A stretch of 64,000 nt of DNA, taken from Gymnorhina tibicen (taxonomy: Eukaryota > Chordata > Aves > Passeriformes > Artamidae). The notes beneath the pieces were generated by a model. The model was given only the letters and a program-made list of their open reading frames with translations. It searched no databases and was not told the origin of the DNA. Within the stretch, counting starts at the first letter, position 1; each line of letters begins with the position of its first letter. A program made the translations under genes and the position numbers. Below are positions 11,358 to 25,965 of the stretch, in pieces. The stretch covers positions 653,346 through 717,345 of the forward strand of contig VXAZ01001045.1 of NCBI GenBank assembly GCA_013399875.1, given 5' to 3'.

Positions 11358-14300
11358 AGTGTCATCCCAAGTTAGAAAGCTGAACTTGTCTCTCCAGTAT
11401 TCTTTAGTCTAGCCTCAATTTTGTTTTTAATATCAAATATCTATCTACAAGGTGCTGTTGCTTATGAAAGTCCCACATCCATAGGGTGTTAAAAATTTCC
11501 TCCTCTCAAATATATGTAAAACCCACACATTTCACTGACATGGCTAGGAAATAGAGAAGTTTGCCTTCCTTGTTCATATGTTACTTCTGCATACTTTTTT
11601 TTTAAATTAGTCTTACTTATCCTTAATGATCATTCAATGACCTTTGAAGTATAGTCACTAACTACAGTACATCTACATCAACACTGCTTACGAGATGCTG
11701 TATCTTGCTCATATAAATGTACAGTTTCTTCTGTTCCAGTTGTAGAAAATAAGAACAAAATCCCGTTTCAGGTATTTCAAGTGAATTTTCTTTTTGTCAT
11801 CTAATTCATCCTTCTGCCACTGCACAATTGTTCCCCACAATGTATTTTCTAAGAGCTCTCTTGATGTATGGTGTCTTCTATTGTTACTTTTGTGCTACTA
11901 TCATTCATTTCCTTTATTGCAGAAGACAAAGATTTTATTGGCATGCTCCTTTCACTTAGTGTTTTATCTACTAACTTTTTCAAATACAAATCCTTCAAAA
12001 ACTTTTTCTGAAGTTTAAATAAGGATTTTGGTGTAGATGCCCCATCATTTGGTTTGCCCCATCCCTCAATTACCTGTTGCATTGTCTATTCTGAATTCCA
12101 TTTCTACACCTTTTGTGGAGTTGTGGTGCACTCAAGTGAATGTTAAAATCCCTGTGAACTTACTGTTGATTTAATCTTGTTTGCTTTCAGTTCAACAAAG
12201 TATTTCTACATTAGCTTAAGAATACAAATAATAACCCCATGCTTAAATTTATCAAAGTACAATGTATTCTATGACTGAAGCTGCTGTGTGCTTAACTAAT
12301 TGTTTAAGGAAGGATCTACATATTCTGCTCAACTTCTATCAAATCTCCCACTTCAAACTATTTGATGAAAAATAATAAGTAAATTATTTTTTGGCCATCT
12401 GTGCTCTTGCTTAATAAAACAGTTAATAAAAACTTTTATTTCTTTGCAACACTGATATATATTAATGGATATACTGTGAGGAATTTATTTAATATTGTCT
12501 CAAGGTCCATAAGAAGAAGCAACCTGAATCAAGTTTTACCAAGTCTAACTGTCCTGTTCACTGGGCAGCTCTACCGTGTAGAAAAATCAGCGTTCAGCAT
12601 TCACATCTTACCTCCCTGAAGATTAAACTCACCTCTGCTTAGCAACATCCTCTACCTCCAAAAATAAATTCCTCAGTTACTCAGCATCTCAGCGGTAACA
12701 TCTTGTTGCCTTTTCTTCTTCTGGCATATACATGTATATGTATACATGTCATACTACTTAATATATCCAGGTAAATCCAGGTGGTTTTGAGCTATGTGAA
12801 GCATGGACCTGGGTGCAGCATTTGAACAAAGCCCTTCCCAGCTGTTGGGCCTCCTGGAGAGATTCATAAGCATAGGATAGTCCTACACAATGCCAGAGTG
12901 CTCAGCTGAGATGTAATCAGCTATGGAGTGAGTTCATCTCAAACTAGAAGAATGCAGCCATGGACCTCGGGAACTCCAGTCATTGTCCTTCATTCTCTGT
13001 GCTATATTTTCTTACAGATTTTTGTTTAAAAAAGACAAAAGTGCTAGAACTTCAGGCAGTGTTTGATATCTCTCCTAAAATTGACTTAAAACCTCTACCC
13101 AATCATATTCATGGGTCATGAAGGGCAAGGGGTTTTGATGATACATGAGTGGCAAAAGGAATACTGGTGGGGTATTTTCCCTCCAGTTTCTGGAGAACAG
13201 TTGAAGCAGGGTAGGTAGACCACTGCTGTGAATAAGGTGGTAGAGACCATGTTTGTTCCCTTTGGCTTGATCTTTTATTGTTAACTAACTACATAATTCA
13301 ATGTAATAATTCTAACAAGTCTCAAAGTATCTTGGAAGAGGGCACTTATAAACTTAATCCAACACCTATTATTATTTCTTGTGGCACTATGAGGTCCAAG
13401 ATATGTTAAGCAAGACAATTACAAAGACATGTTAAACAAAGAAAAATTTATCCTTGAGCATGAAATTCTACATCTTTTTATTGGTCTAAGAGTATGTTGC
13501 CAGACATTATGGTTTTCTTTAAGGGCTCTAACCCCTTATTTTAAGAAGTGATATAAATAAATAGAATGTAAAACTGTTTGCAGTCTGAAGTCATTCAGTT
13601 ACACATTGTACTTTCTCAGAACTACTGAAAGTGCTTTTGGCACTACATGACAGATATAAATTTTATATGTTCCCTCCCTCCTCACTGCAGTTAAGAGTGA
13701 TGACAGGATATTGTGAAATAGAAACATCTGCATACTGGTTCTTGGTTTTGGACTGTTGAATCTTACATTAAATTTTTAATTCATAGTTCTGCAAACTCAG
13801 TCTCCATCTCTCAATTTTAGCTGGTTTCTTTATCAAAATACTCCTAATAAAATCTATGACCATAGTAATGGCAGCAGGAAAGACTAGGAAATGTTTTTCT
13901 ATTTTATTCACTACCATGGCCCCTTCTAAGCATTTTTATGATGTTCTTCACAAATTCCTCATCCATTGCAATGGAAAAGAAAATGGATTACATTAATGAT
14001 TTTCAGCTGTAAACCAGGTTTGGTTTTAGCATTCAGCAGTGGTTTGCGGTAATCCTTCCTTCATACTATAGTGCACTGCACACTGACAGATGTTTACCTC
14101 AATTTCATGTTGTGATTAATTAAAACACACTTTCTCTTACATTTCCAAAGAAGTCTCTAACTAGCTGTCATTCACCCTGAACATGTCCAAACTTAAACTC
14201 TCTCTTAAACTCTTTACTGATATCCAGTGGGAACTCCTAACTGAGAGCTTGGCACTTAGACTCTGTAGAGTCTAAAAGGAACCTTATATAAAAAGGAATC

Positions 14301-17300
14301 TCAAATTCAGTTAGGATTAGAGGATAGGAAATCTTCCAGCCAAAGTGCATTCAAATGGTAGTCAAGCCAGGCAGATGGACTGCTAAACAATTTACCTGTC
14401 ATCCAGATCTTTACCCTCACTTTGACAGCTTTGTTTGTCCTGCTGAATCTTACAGGTCTGTCTTAACTTCAGAACTTTGGATCACTACTCACCTATCAAA
14501 CATACAAAGACCAAAAAGTTAAGTATAAAAAAGGTTATCTGCTTTTACAACTAGCTCCCCAAAAACAGATGAAAATTTACAGGCGGAATAAGATGGCCAT
14601 ATACAGACATATTACACAGCTGTACAAATGTCCAAGAATGCAGACAGTTTAAGCCTTCCTAAAGGTTCTCCTCTACATCCCTGAGACACAATGTGCCCTC
14701 ACATGCCTTTTGCAAGTATGTAGCAACTGAAATACAAAAACTAACAATGAAAGAATATATCTGAGGTTAATTTGGTCCACAAAGTGAATGAATTGCTTGA
14801 AATTGGTTAGAAAAGATGAATTATAATTATCATAGGAATTGTTCTTGTGTGTCCAGGCAGAGACTGCATTGACAGGCTCAGCCCAGCTCTGAGGTTGACA
14901 TGTTAATGAGGTAGAAACCTGTTTCTGACTCTTCCATGCCATGGCAATAACACAGATTTATCAAGCTTTCCATGTAGACATTGTCCTTGTAATCGTTTGC
15001 CAGCATCTTAGTTTGAAAAATACCCACTAATGGAATAATACTTTACAACAGTCAAATAGTTTATACTTAATTTTCTTGATTAAGAGATAAAAATCTATAA
15101 CTTTTTGACATTTAAGCTGTGTTAAAGAGAGTGACATTGATTTTTTCATATTTTCTATCTTATAAATACAAACACTCCTCATGGATTAAAGGCTTTGAAA
15201 GATATGTACTCAAAAATATTTTCTGAAATACAAGCGTCACTTTTACTTTTTTTAGTTCCATCTGCTAGTTGCTAAATATTCAAACATACTTCTCAGAACT
15301 TAGTTCAGGGTTATTGTTTTGGTTTGGCTTGGTTTGGTTAATTTTTTTCAAAAATCAGTAGTCATCACTGTTTAAAAGCACTGGTAGATATTAAACACTT
15401 CCTATCTGGAGACCTCAAATATTTTGGCATATAAAAGGGGGGAGAAAAGAGGCCTTTGATAATGATCAGGAAGTACAGGCTTTGTATAATCTATTTAGTA
15501 TCACATTCTCAAATCCAGTTAAAGCATTTCTCAGCACCTTTTTCTTGATTATTGCAGCCTCTCTGTAAATACCAGCATGGTTTTCTAAGCCAGCCTTCTG
15601 TTGCCACAACACAGTCCTGGTGTTTGGAGCTACTTGGCATTCCTGAGATCACCAGAATTTCTAAATGACCCAACAGCTCCACTCGAGCAGAGCTGAATGA
15701 ACTGAAACATATGAGAAAACAACATGTATTCTTGTACGATTTTTTGCAATTCCCAGTTGCTTTTCTATCCACTGACTGATTATGTTTCCATTGACCGTGA
15801 AACTGAACTGAGACATTTGTGTTCAGTACATACTCTTGTGCTAAGATAAGCTTATTAATGCACTTTGCAAGATTTTCAGGATAAACCTCAAAACTGTCAA
15901 AGTATGGTATCCAGCAGAATAAATTCAGTTTTAATAAAAACTAGTAATTTTTGCTAATTTTGATAAATTAAAATATCATAATCCAAATATTTAAAGTATA
16001 ATTCATTTTTTCATAATGGATTTAATTTTATTATAATTCCTATTTCAAGTCACATAATGTATTTTCTGCCACTAAAGAATGCATCAGATTACTACTCTTT
16101 TCCTTACTCAAAATATAAAATTAGAGAATGAAAATCAAAATGATATATGAAGTCCTAAAGTTTTCCTTCAAAGTTTAAAAGTGACCATTGCAAACAGGAC
16201 TCAAAAAAAAATTCTGCATGCTTTCTGTATTTGTTTTGAAAAAAAGTCAGCTATATAAACCCTCAGTTTCAGCATGACATAATAGCTACATTTTTTTCTC
16301 TCCCTTATTTTCTTGATTCTACCTTTGGTCTTCTTATTCTGATCAGCTCTGTTAGGATAAAATCTTCCATATGATATTTAGGTTTTTTAGCAAATTTCAA
16401 GCTTTAAGGCAAAACTTCCCTCTCACAGCATAATTCAAATCATCTTCACTTCTGTGAAACCTGTATTTCTTCTCATACTTGCACATAAGCTCATGCCTCC
16501 ACAGCATACATACAAATACTCCTCACTGATGAAATTGATTTGCTCTGGAAGATAAATTTTCTTTAATCTCTGGCTTTCTTGTAAGTTGCTTTTCGAAAAA
16601 TGACCTGAATGTTCAAGAGCTACAGTTGTTTCTGAATCATAAAGGTATATGGTCCTAGAGCCTCTGGCTACAGCTGAAAATTGGTTTTAGTAACAATTGC
16701 ATTGTTTTTCAAAGTCAAAAAATCATTGTCAACAAAAAATACTACAAGCAATCCACTACTCAGTATTATAAAGTTATCAGTATCATCCTCTATGGGTGAA
16801 AGTAATAATTTTAAACTTTTATATAACACTTATGAATCAAAATTACGTTTGAGTATTAGGCTTTGAGAAATCAGACAATAAAGCTATTGTATTATATAGA
16901 GCACCTGATGCAGATATATATATTAATAAAGAATCGTTTTAGCTTCTAATTCAGATATGATGCATAAAACAGAGAGGGATATGCTACAGCACAGCAAATT
17001 CCATTTTTATATCAATGCCTTAACATCCACAGTCTACATCCAACAGACAGGAATTGCATTTTTCTATAAAACAACTTAACCATGTCTGAGACAAAAAGGT
17101 AACAGCTTATCAAGCGCAAACAGCAAGGTAGTTGTAACAGATTCCCATTTGCTAAACTCAAGTTTGGGATAATTTGAGAGATGAAGAAGTAGAGAAAGTG
17201 TATGAAAGTGCCTCCATGACCTTTAGCTGTGGGATAAAGTGAACTTAGACCCTGATGGAACTAAAGGATTTGCAGTTCTAAGACACCGTGGTCACGAAGA

Positions 17301-20300
17301 ACTAATGAGTCCTAATTTTAATGTTTCCCAGAGCATTCTAGAATTAGAGAAAAGTGCATTCAAAAGAAATTCCAGAGTTTTTAGACACCATTTTTAGAGA
17401 ATAAGTAATTCTTCACTCAGTTAGATTTATTTACTCACATTTTCTTGTCTAATATTTCAGTCTTATACTTTTGTAGTGCTAAAGTCAAAATCTTCATGAA
17501 ACCATTTATACATTGTTACTCCCTCTCTCTAATTAACTTCGTGCTTATGTATCATGGTGCAGTTTTAGCAGCTCCACCAAATGATTAATTAATTCTTCCC
17601 ATGCTGGCTTTTGGAAGACAATAAAGTATTTAGAGCTTGGCATTGGGTAGGGATTGGAGGGGAACTTAGTTTAAAAAAAAAAAAAACAAAACGTGAATCA
17701 ACTAAAACCTTCCAAAATTTCAATTCTGTAAAGAGCTAGAGTGAAGAATTCAAACTGGAATTATCAACAACACAATAGATCAAGACACCGGTTTTGAGCC
17801 CAAACTATAAAGCTTTGCTGGCTAAGTAGTTTTGCTGTCAAGGATATGAACTAATGCTAGGGTAACTACAAGTTTTTAGTAGTGAGATTCAATCTCCATT
17901 TGTCACCAAACAGGGCCATACAGAAAGATAAGACCGACAGACTGAAAAGCTGCCAGTAAAAAATCCTATGACATTGAAGACAGCTCAGATAATATAATTA
18001 AGTTAATCTTGAAGATTCTGTGGAGTCTTGAAGACTCTATTCTCACTGAGCAAGTAAGATTATTGAGAATCTTGCTTCTATGACATAGTACCATTTAAGA
18101 ATTAATGTCAAACAGACAGGTAACAGGTTGTACATGAAAAATTAGCATACACTTGGTAATGACAAAATTATCTTAAGGATGACTAATATTTCTTAATACT
18201 AAAAGGGTCACCCTTTCTTTATTGCACTAGTGCTAATTCTAAGTGCTAAATTAGCATGATCTTTATTGAGGTTTTATGGTCTTGTTGACTTTTAATGTTG
18301 TGAGTGAATCATGATTTCTAACTTCTCCCTTGTACTTTGAATGCTAGAAACCTATTTTGCTTTAAAATGTCAGTCTTGAAGAGGACTGAGTAAGTGAGTC
18401 TCAGAAATCTTTGCCTTAGAGTCCTACAACCATGAGACCATAAAATTCTCCTGAATACAAGTGAAGTGCATCTGAAGACTTATTTTCAATAAATTTGGGG
18501 GTAAAACTTCGAATAAATCTGAAAAATGCCACAATGTGTAGGGACTTATTTTATAGTATTTCACCTAATTTGCATTGCTACTAGGAGGTCATTGAAAGAC
18601 CTATGATAAAAAAACTACATGTGAAATGTAGTCTCTTTCAGTTTCAAAAAGCTTTCCTCCAAATCCACCACAAAACTTTTGTACTAAGAACAACGAAACA
18701 AGTAACAGATTATAGAAAGCTGTTTGGTGTTTTGCTGTGGGATTTTTAATCCCTTACTTTTAGTTTTAGGTAACTATGGATGCCTTAAGAAAAGATACTT
18801 GAAAAATGCAATGTGTTATGCACCCTCTGATATTTTGAGACCACATAAAATGGTCTGAAAGCAACAGAAAGATCACTCTTTGTACTGAGATGTGAGCTTT
18901 TCTCAGGCTGAGAACAGTTTCACTGATTATTGAGTAATTCTGGTTTTTCTCTGTCCAAAGCACTGATCAGTACTTAAATTTAGAAGCAACTGCATGGTAC
19001 AGAGTGCACATCATCATCCACAGATGCACACTGACCTCCACCATAGTATTGCCCAAGTGCACCTAGCCTGCAACCATTCACTGTTTTCTTCTACATTTAT
19101 TTCTTTGGCCATCATGGCGGGGTCTTTTATGGCATACTGAGAAGTCACCTCGCTCTTGACAGTCAAGTTTCCAGGGAATTTCTCTAATAAACAGATACTT
19201 TGCTTTATTTTCTAGGAGTAATAATACGATGTTAGAGGCTGTGGCACACAAAATACTCCATGTGGGCTGTGCATGCATTAACTACTTCCCTTGAAGAACA
19301 TTGCCTAAGACAACATATGCCATTTGAATCCGATTTTAAAATTAGGATGAATCAGTGCTATGTTCTGAATGTAACATGCAAAATGCTGCAGGCTCAAATC
19401 CAACACTGAACTAAAGATATTTTTGGAAGTGTAATGCTCTAGATATTGTTAAAGACTCACTTTTAATGTTATTTGGAATGCTGAAATTAATTTTTGAAAG
19501 TTGCAGTGCATTTTTACCTAGTCTTTTATGTGGTTGTTGTTATTCATATTTGTTTTGACTACTGCTAAATTTATAAGTAAATTAAAAAATATCAGACAGT
19601 TGCTCTAACTCAGATACCTTTTTCTATTTAGGTGTTAGCTGTGGAGTATACAGAAAAAATCCATTTAAATTTTTCTTTTGTACATGTCACAACTGCATGA
19701 CAAAATATCTGACAGCGAACGATTAAAGCTGAAGTTTAAATAGTATGATCACCAAAACCTGTCAACCTCTCCATGTTCACTAAAAACATTGCTAATTTAG
19801 GTCAGGATATTTTGAATTCAATAGAGTAGTATGTTATGGTTTGTATTTTTATATGAGGAAAAAGCACTCTGATCTGATCACTGAAAGTCTGTGTGTATAA
19901 TGTCACTGTAAAAGGACATTTACCATGGTCTTTCACTGAGGGAATAGCCCTCTAAGACAAAAGCATTCCTGCATCAATTTTACTAGAACTAAAGAAAAAG
20001 TCTATTTCTTCTAGCTAGAAATCTAAAATTTTTGTGACAATAGGAAAGTTTTACTCCTTTAAATGTTTATTCTTTCTGTTTTATCCTTTCTCATCTGTTA
20101 TTTTCTGAGAAAAGATATGAGCTTGGTGTGATAAGATTTGATAAAAAAAAACATGTTCCTTTGTAAGAAAACAAAATGTTTCCTTGACAGCAGTGAAAGT
20201 CACATGGTAGTACCTCTTCTTTGAAGATGTTGTATAAAAGAAGAAAGTTGTGGATCAAGCTTCTATTAAATTTAACTTCCTTTGTACTGTTAAGCAATGA

Positions 20301-22854
20301 AAGCAACTATAACTGTTGGCATTCTCAGGGTCAATGTGAGTCTTTACTAATCTGTAACATCTTCTGAGTCCTTTGTTCCCCACAGAGAAGGCAAATAAAC
20401 CGTAAATGGAAAAAGCTCCTCAGGGAAGCAAGCAAAAAGAATAGGAAAAAGTTAGGCAAAGGTATGGATTCTGCCAATGGGTCTTCCGTGCATGACAAGC
20501 ACATCCCACATCTTACATATGAAGCTACCATAGTGTTCGTTCACCCTATGGTAAAGAACACACTGAAAAATTTCCTCTCTTATTACTAAAGAAGTAATAA
20601 AAGAGAAGCTTATGAAGCTTTAAAGAATAAATGAGTTGAAATTTCTTGTTTATATTCAGAAAGCAGAGGCAATATTAAGAGAGATCTTTAAAATACAAGT
20701 ACTTAGGAAAAACTCTAATACTTTCTAATTCAGAGAAAACAGAACTGTTCATTTACTTTGTGGATGTCTGGATAATTTTATTTTTTAGATGCACTAAGAT
20801 GACCAAACAAGGAAGGACGGGCGTTTTCAAACAGAAGTGCTTTGGCACCACGTAACACTCCAAAATCTCCCTTAACGACAAATTAATGCATTTCTGTTTG
20901 CTAGAGACAACCACAAGATTCACCTACCGTCACACTGAGAACTTGACTGTAGAAAGAACATTTCAAGCTGGTTCTAGAGCTTTATAGAAGTTTTCCAGTT
21001 TCTGTTACTTGTCTTAACTCCAACTCCTGTGTTTTTCCTCTCAGTGCAATATTGCGTGCACAAGCCAGTATTTTAAGAATATGAATTAATTTTACAGTTT
21101 TTAACTATTAACACTGCATGTGATATTACAAAAAATCAAGCTAAGAATGGCACCATAAATGATAAAAGCCCTCTTAATTTATAAGGTAACTCTTAACTAC
21201 CCTTTAAGGCATGCATAACATTGGGCTTTTGAGAGGTAAGGAAAAGTGCAAGGTATTCCTCGTATTTAATTTCTTCAGAAACAGCTCTTATTTTAACTCA
21301 ATTTCACAAGAGAGGTTGCACCTGTCCAAACCAGAAGTCATTACAAAATGACCCTTCTGAGCAGATTTTTCATGCTTTGTCCTCTCTTTATTATGACTCC
21401 AATGTCTTTAGTCAAACTAAACTAATCTTAAAAACCACAAAATACTGTTATTTTTCTTACATATCTAGTCTGAAAACTGCAAACCAAAATATTTCTCTCT
21501 CATTCACTTTTTTCTTGTTTTTAACCTTTAACAGCTGAAAATGTAGAAAAAGGCTAAATCCATGACTAGAAGAGCCTATAACCCCTAGCCACAGGACAAA
21601 ATAAGTCTCATAAAATACTGTTGGATGCTGGAGAACATTGCAACATCCAGGAATCAGAATAGCTATGAATTCTGCGATATTACAGAAAAAATCCCTAGTT
21701 GGTGAATTTGATTCAGTAATTGAGGTAGATCACAACATTCAAGAAACTCAGTATAAATACTAATTGAAATGTATTTTATTTGTTAAGTGAGGCAAAGTGG
21801 GAAATTTCTATATAAAGCTTTTCAGTGAATTTCTAGTTTCTTTAAAAGTCATTATATTTGTGTGATAAGCTAGTTTGGCTGTGCAGTCTAGTCTGCTTCA
21901 GTTGAACTTGACATAGGAAATCTCCTTTTCTTTTGTTTACTGAATGACATATTCCACCGAATGACTAAATCCATTTTGAAATAGAAAAGGTGAAGTGCTG
22001 CTAGTAAAGTCACTCTAGCATTTATCAGAAACATTAGTATGTTTTTATTAGTAGTACCAAAATACTGTAAAGATAAGCACTTCTTTATAATGCAGACTGT
22101 ATCGGATTATATTTCTCAATGTTTATTGCACAGAATTACAACATATTTCCTCCTCATCAAATCAAAATTTTGCACACAATCAGAGCAATCTGAAAGATGC
22201 AGTTTCATTCAACTGTAGATTTGCTCTATATCTGATTAATTCTCCCCTTATAATGACGTTTTCATAGCAATGCATTTTTCATAGTACTGATTCATATGCC
22301 AGTAATATTCTGGAGACTGTGCTCTTGGTAGTTTTTTAGTACTCAGCTAGGCTAAATTATAACATTAGCAAATATGTACTGGTCAACTTACTCAAGCAGA
22401 AGAACATGTAATCAGACTTAAAACAGGCCAAGTATCATCTGACATACACCACAGAAGGCAACACAAAATTTTGGGTGGCTCAGCTCAAGAAAGTAAAGGC
22501 AGCTCCTACATTTGTTTTATTTTTCAATATAAATGTTTAATGATTAAAAAAAAACACTTAATGCTTTTAAAAACCCAGGTAATTACACCTTACTACGAAG
22601 AAAAAAAATGTAGTGTTTTTTTTCTAAAGGTGTTTGTTTTATATATTGGTACTTCTATGGTATACGAGGCAGCTGTGGAGAAAGAGTATTGATAATGGGA
22701 AATCACTGTACTTTCTGGACACTTTTAGCATGTCTTCCTCTCTGTATTTTTAACAGCTAAATTAAATTACAAATTTTTTATAAGGGTTCAAAATAACAGG
22801 AAATCATCCTTTAAGGACTAGGACTATATGTCTTGGCTGTTTCCAAGGCACTTA

Positions 22855-22928
22855 TAGCAAGTTGGACTCAATGATCCTTGTGGGTCTCTTCCAATTCAGC
22901 TTATTCTGTACTTCTGTGATTCTGTGAA
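22855..22928 (+). mobile_element. CR1 LINE 3' terminal fragment
   Basis: GTTGGACTCAATGATCCTTGTGGGTCTCTTCCAA followed by TTCTGTACTTCTGTGATTCTGTGA is the CR1 3' terminus with its characteristic octamer-type tail. Only about 75 bp can be recognised. It lies antisense to STS. Confidence 0.9.
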
Positions 22929-24820
22929 GTATCAGCATGCACAAGTCTGAGACCAAAAGAAAATTGTCTGATATTTCATTCATTTTTTTAAAATTCAGAA
23001 TGTGAAGAATTATGTGCATTATTTTCTAGCATCAGGTAAAATGTAAGTGAGTCAAAGTGACATGAAGAAAAAATATTGTTAACATACTTCTGTGGCTGAG
23101 AAAGAGGAGGAAAATGGAAAAAAAAAGAGAGATTATTTTCCTCATGATGCTCTAGAAGGCACAAAGTTGAAACTCTGAAGACTTATTTGAGAAGATCATT
23201 GCATAGCATGCATCCTCGAAATACTTCAAAGGACTGATGAAGGGGAAAGTACATTGTGAATGCAATAACTGACCTAACTAATATAACTTAATGAAGATGT
23301 GTATTGATTTGGTTATGAGGAACTCTTAGCCTCTAAATATATAAATGCAAAATGGTAATTGTTCACTCTGAAGTTTCTGACCTTCCCTGAATGATGTGAG
23401 AAAAATGCCTGCTTAAGTCAGACTAGAACCTTGCAAGCAAGGGAAAGATGTGCAACTACCAAAAATTTAACATACACTACATTTACCTGTTCCATATATA
23501 TAACCTAAGAGTCAAAAATTAAACAAAAAAAAAGGGGGTTTGGACTGAAGCACAGTGGAAATCTAACAATGGCAAAGATGAAGTTACTAAGGGAACTGTG
23601 GGGTGATGGAGTTAAAAAGGGACCAAATAGCGAAGCAGAATTTTGCTTCCCTCTCAAGTCTTGGTAAATGCATTTTTCCTGAGGATCAAAGCTAATCCTA
23701 CACTTTGAGTGTCTAGAAAAAATAGTGCAATATGCAAGCTGTAGCTGACATGCAAACTGAGACTTCCCAGAAAACAAATAGAGTAAGAAATCTGATGATA
23801 TATGCATTAACAAGTGTATATACACAATATATGTACCATTACCTTGTACTTTAATCAATAAATACATAAATCATATTTTCCTTAAGGGTTGCAAGCTTCC
23901 TCTTCTAAGCTATTGCTGCTTTGTTCTTCAAAAAGTGCATCTTTGAAATTAATAGAAGTTACATGTTTCACGAAGGAAGGACCAGTCTAGTTGAACAACT
24001 GGCTTCTTCTTAGAAAGGCCCATTACCAGAGAAGTGTAAAAGATGCTGAACATGGCTGAGGGCTTTCATCCCACACTGCCATGGTTTCTTCTGCTGAGCC
24101 TCAGGTCTAGTGGGAGGCAGAGCTGCTCAGTGTTTGCCCTGCTACTAATCTGCAGGTAGAATGTTTTTACAGAATTCCAAAGAAGATGTAGTTAACCTAG
24201 TTAACTATGGAACACAGATCAAGAGCAACACAAGTCTTTTTTGGTCTAAAAGATCATTTACAATAAACAAAAAGAGAAAACTGTTCCTTGGTGACTTTAT
24301 TTTCCAGAATTTTCATTTTTTTTTGATAAGGAATATCTCTTCAAGACTCTCCTTAAGATTATTAAGTATTTTCTTCTGACGGTCCACTGTGAATTAAGTG
24401 CTATTTACCTCACTACAGTCATTGGCAAGGTGAAATTAAAAGAAGAGAGATTCTACAGTCATTTCTGGATACTGGAAAAGGCATGTGTTTGTGGAGGAAT
24501 GCTGTGTTTATTTGGGTCATAAAGCATGCTAGACATGGAGCAAATGTAGAGTTGGGAATGGTGATCAATCTACACCCAAACCCTGAAGACTTAAAGCCTT
24601 GTAACTGATGATCATAGCATGCTGAGGTCAACTGAAAGTTGAATAATTTTCCAGCTTTCTAGTCTGTTTTAATGAACGAGACCTCATTCACTTTCTTGGA
24701 TGTATTCCTAAATTAAGGTATGAACTGTCATTATAGGATACTTCTAATTTAGTTCTTTGCTGCTAGACAAAAGCTTTGAACATTTTTGAATTAAATGTTT
24801 GAAATGACTGCTTCTCCAGG

Positions 24821-24892
24821 AAAACAAGCAAACAAACAAACAAAAAACCCCAAAAAACCCCACATCAAAAAAAAAAACCCAAACCAAAACCA
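24821..24892. repeat. A/C-rich low-complexity tract
   Basis: AAACAAAC repeats followed by AAAAAACCCC words. It belongs to the same compositional class as the tracts at 5833, 9081, 29834, 55583 and 62221. Confidence 0.93.
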
Positions 24893-25453
24893 TTGTATTT
24901 TATTTTTGCTTTCCCTGTGTTCATTTTCACACACTAAAATATCTTTCAACAGCAGCAGAAATAGTGACTGTGGATGGACTCAGATAAGCTGTAAAGAGTG
25001 ATCTGTTGTGGGGAGTTAGAAGACTATAATACTCTAACTAATAATAAAATGCACTTTGAAATTACTGGTTGCATCATACAGAGCTGTTGATGTACCAGAT
25101 GGAAAACCAACCATACTTGTTTTTCCACGAGTACCCCCAGCAAAGGAGATAGCATCAGGTACCTATAGCTGCAATGCAAGCACCTTTGTCAATACATCAA
25201 TAGCACATGGTGGAGAGAAAAACCAGGGTGAACTTTTAACTGACTTCAACAAATATATTCACGAATATGATTGCATTGTCTACATGCAAAAGGCATTTTT
25301 GAGAACCTGAGATTGGACAAGTAAGAAATAAGGTGTGAAGTCCTCACAGAGGACTCGTGCATAAGACAACAGAGAAAAATACCTGGCTATTGCCTACTCT
25401 CACTACAATGTAAGCTGACAAGGCAGAATATCAAAAACCCTTTGTGCTCATTT

Positions 25454-25965
25454 TGTCTGGAATAGAGCTAATTTTCTTCACAGTAGCTACTATGGGACTA
25501 TGTTTCAATTTGTGCTGAAAACAGTGTTGATAACATAGGGATGTGAGCAGGCTGGGGGTGCACAAGCAGCACTTGGAGGGAGCACTGCTGGAACAGCTGA
25601 CCCCAGCTGACCCAAGGCATATCCTAGACCAAACGGCTTCATGCTCAGCATAGAAAGCTGTGGAAACAAGAAGGAAGGGGGGATATTCAGAGGAATGACG
25701 TTTGTTTTCCCAAGTCACCATTATGCGTGATGGAGCCCAGCTTTCCTGGAGATGGGTGAACATCTGCCTGCTAATCAGAAATAATGAATGAATTCCTTGT
25801 TTTGCTTTGCTGACACGTGTGGCTTTTGCTTTATCTGTTAAGCTGTCTTTATCTCAACCCATGAGTCTTCTCACTTCCTCACTTCTACCCTTCCAATTCT
25901 CTTCCCCATCCCACCATATTAGAGTAGCTCTCTCAGGCTGTTTCTATCTGGAATTAAACCATGAA
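25454..25965 (+). mobile_element. Solo LTR of an avian ERVL-like endogenous retrovirus
   Basis: The segment starts TGTCTGGAATAGAGCTAATTTTCTTCACAGTAGCT and continues with GTGCTGAAAACAGTGTTGATAACA, GGCTGGGGGTGCACAAG, CAGCTGACCCCAGCTGACC, TTCCTTGTTTTGCTTTGCTG and CTGTCTTTATCTCAACCCATGAG, closing in GAATTAAACCATGA. This is a familiar bird LTR type, abundant in passerines and other Neoaves as I remember it. An internal block after GTTGATAACATAGGGATG seems to be missing. No internal retroviral genes flank it, so it is a solo LTR. I could not find a clear target duplication, and the 3' end is approximate. The LTR lies antisense to STS. Confidence 0.87.

Noticed and set aside
14256..14275. Perfect 9-bp inverted repeat with a 2-base spacer (TTAGACTCT-GT-AGAGTCTAA)
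   Set aside because: Short and isolated, with no supporting context such as a T-run or a conserved RNA family. Likely chance in 64 kb.
25056..25310. 84-codon plus-strand frame with a GTYSC motif resembling an immunoglobulin-domain C-terminus
   Set aside because: Only the short motif matches. There is no second Cys or Trp spacing of an Ig domain, and no splice context supports an exon.
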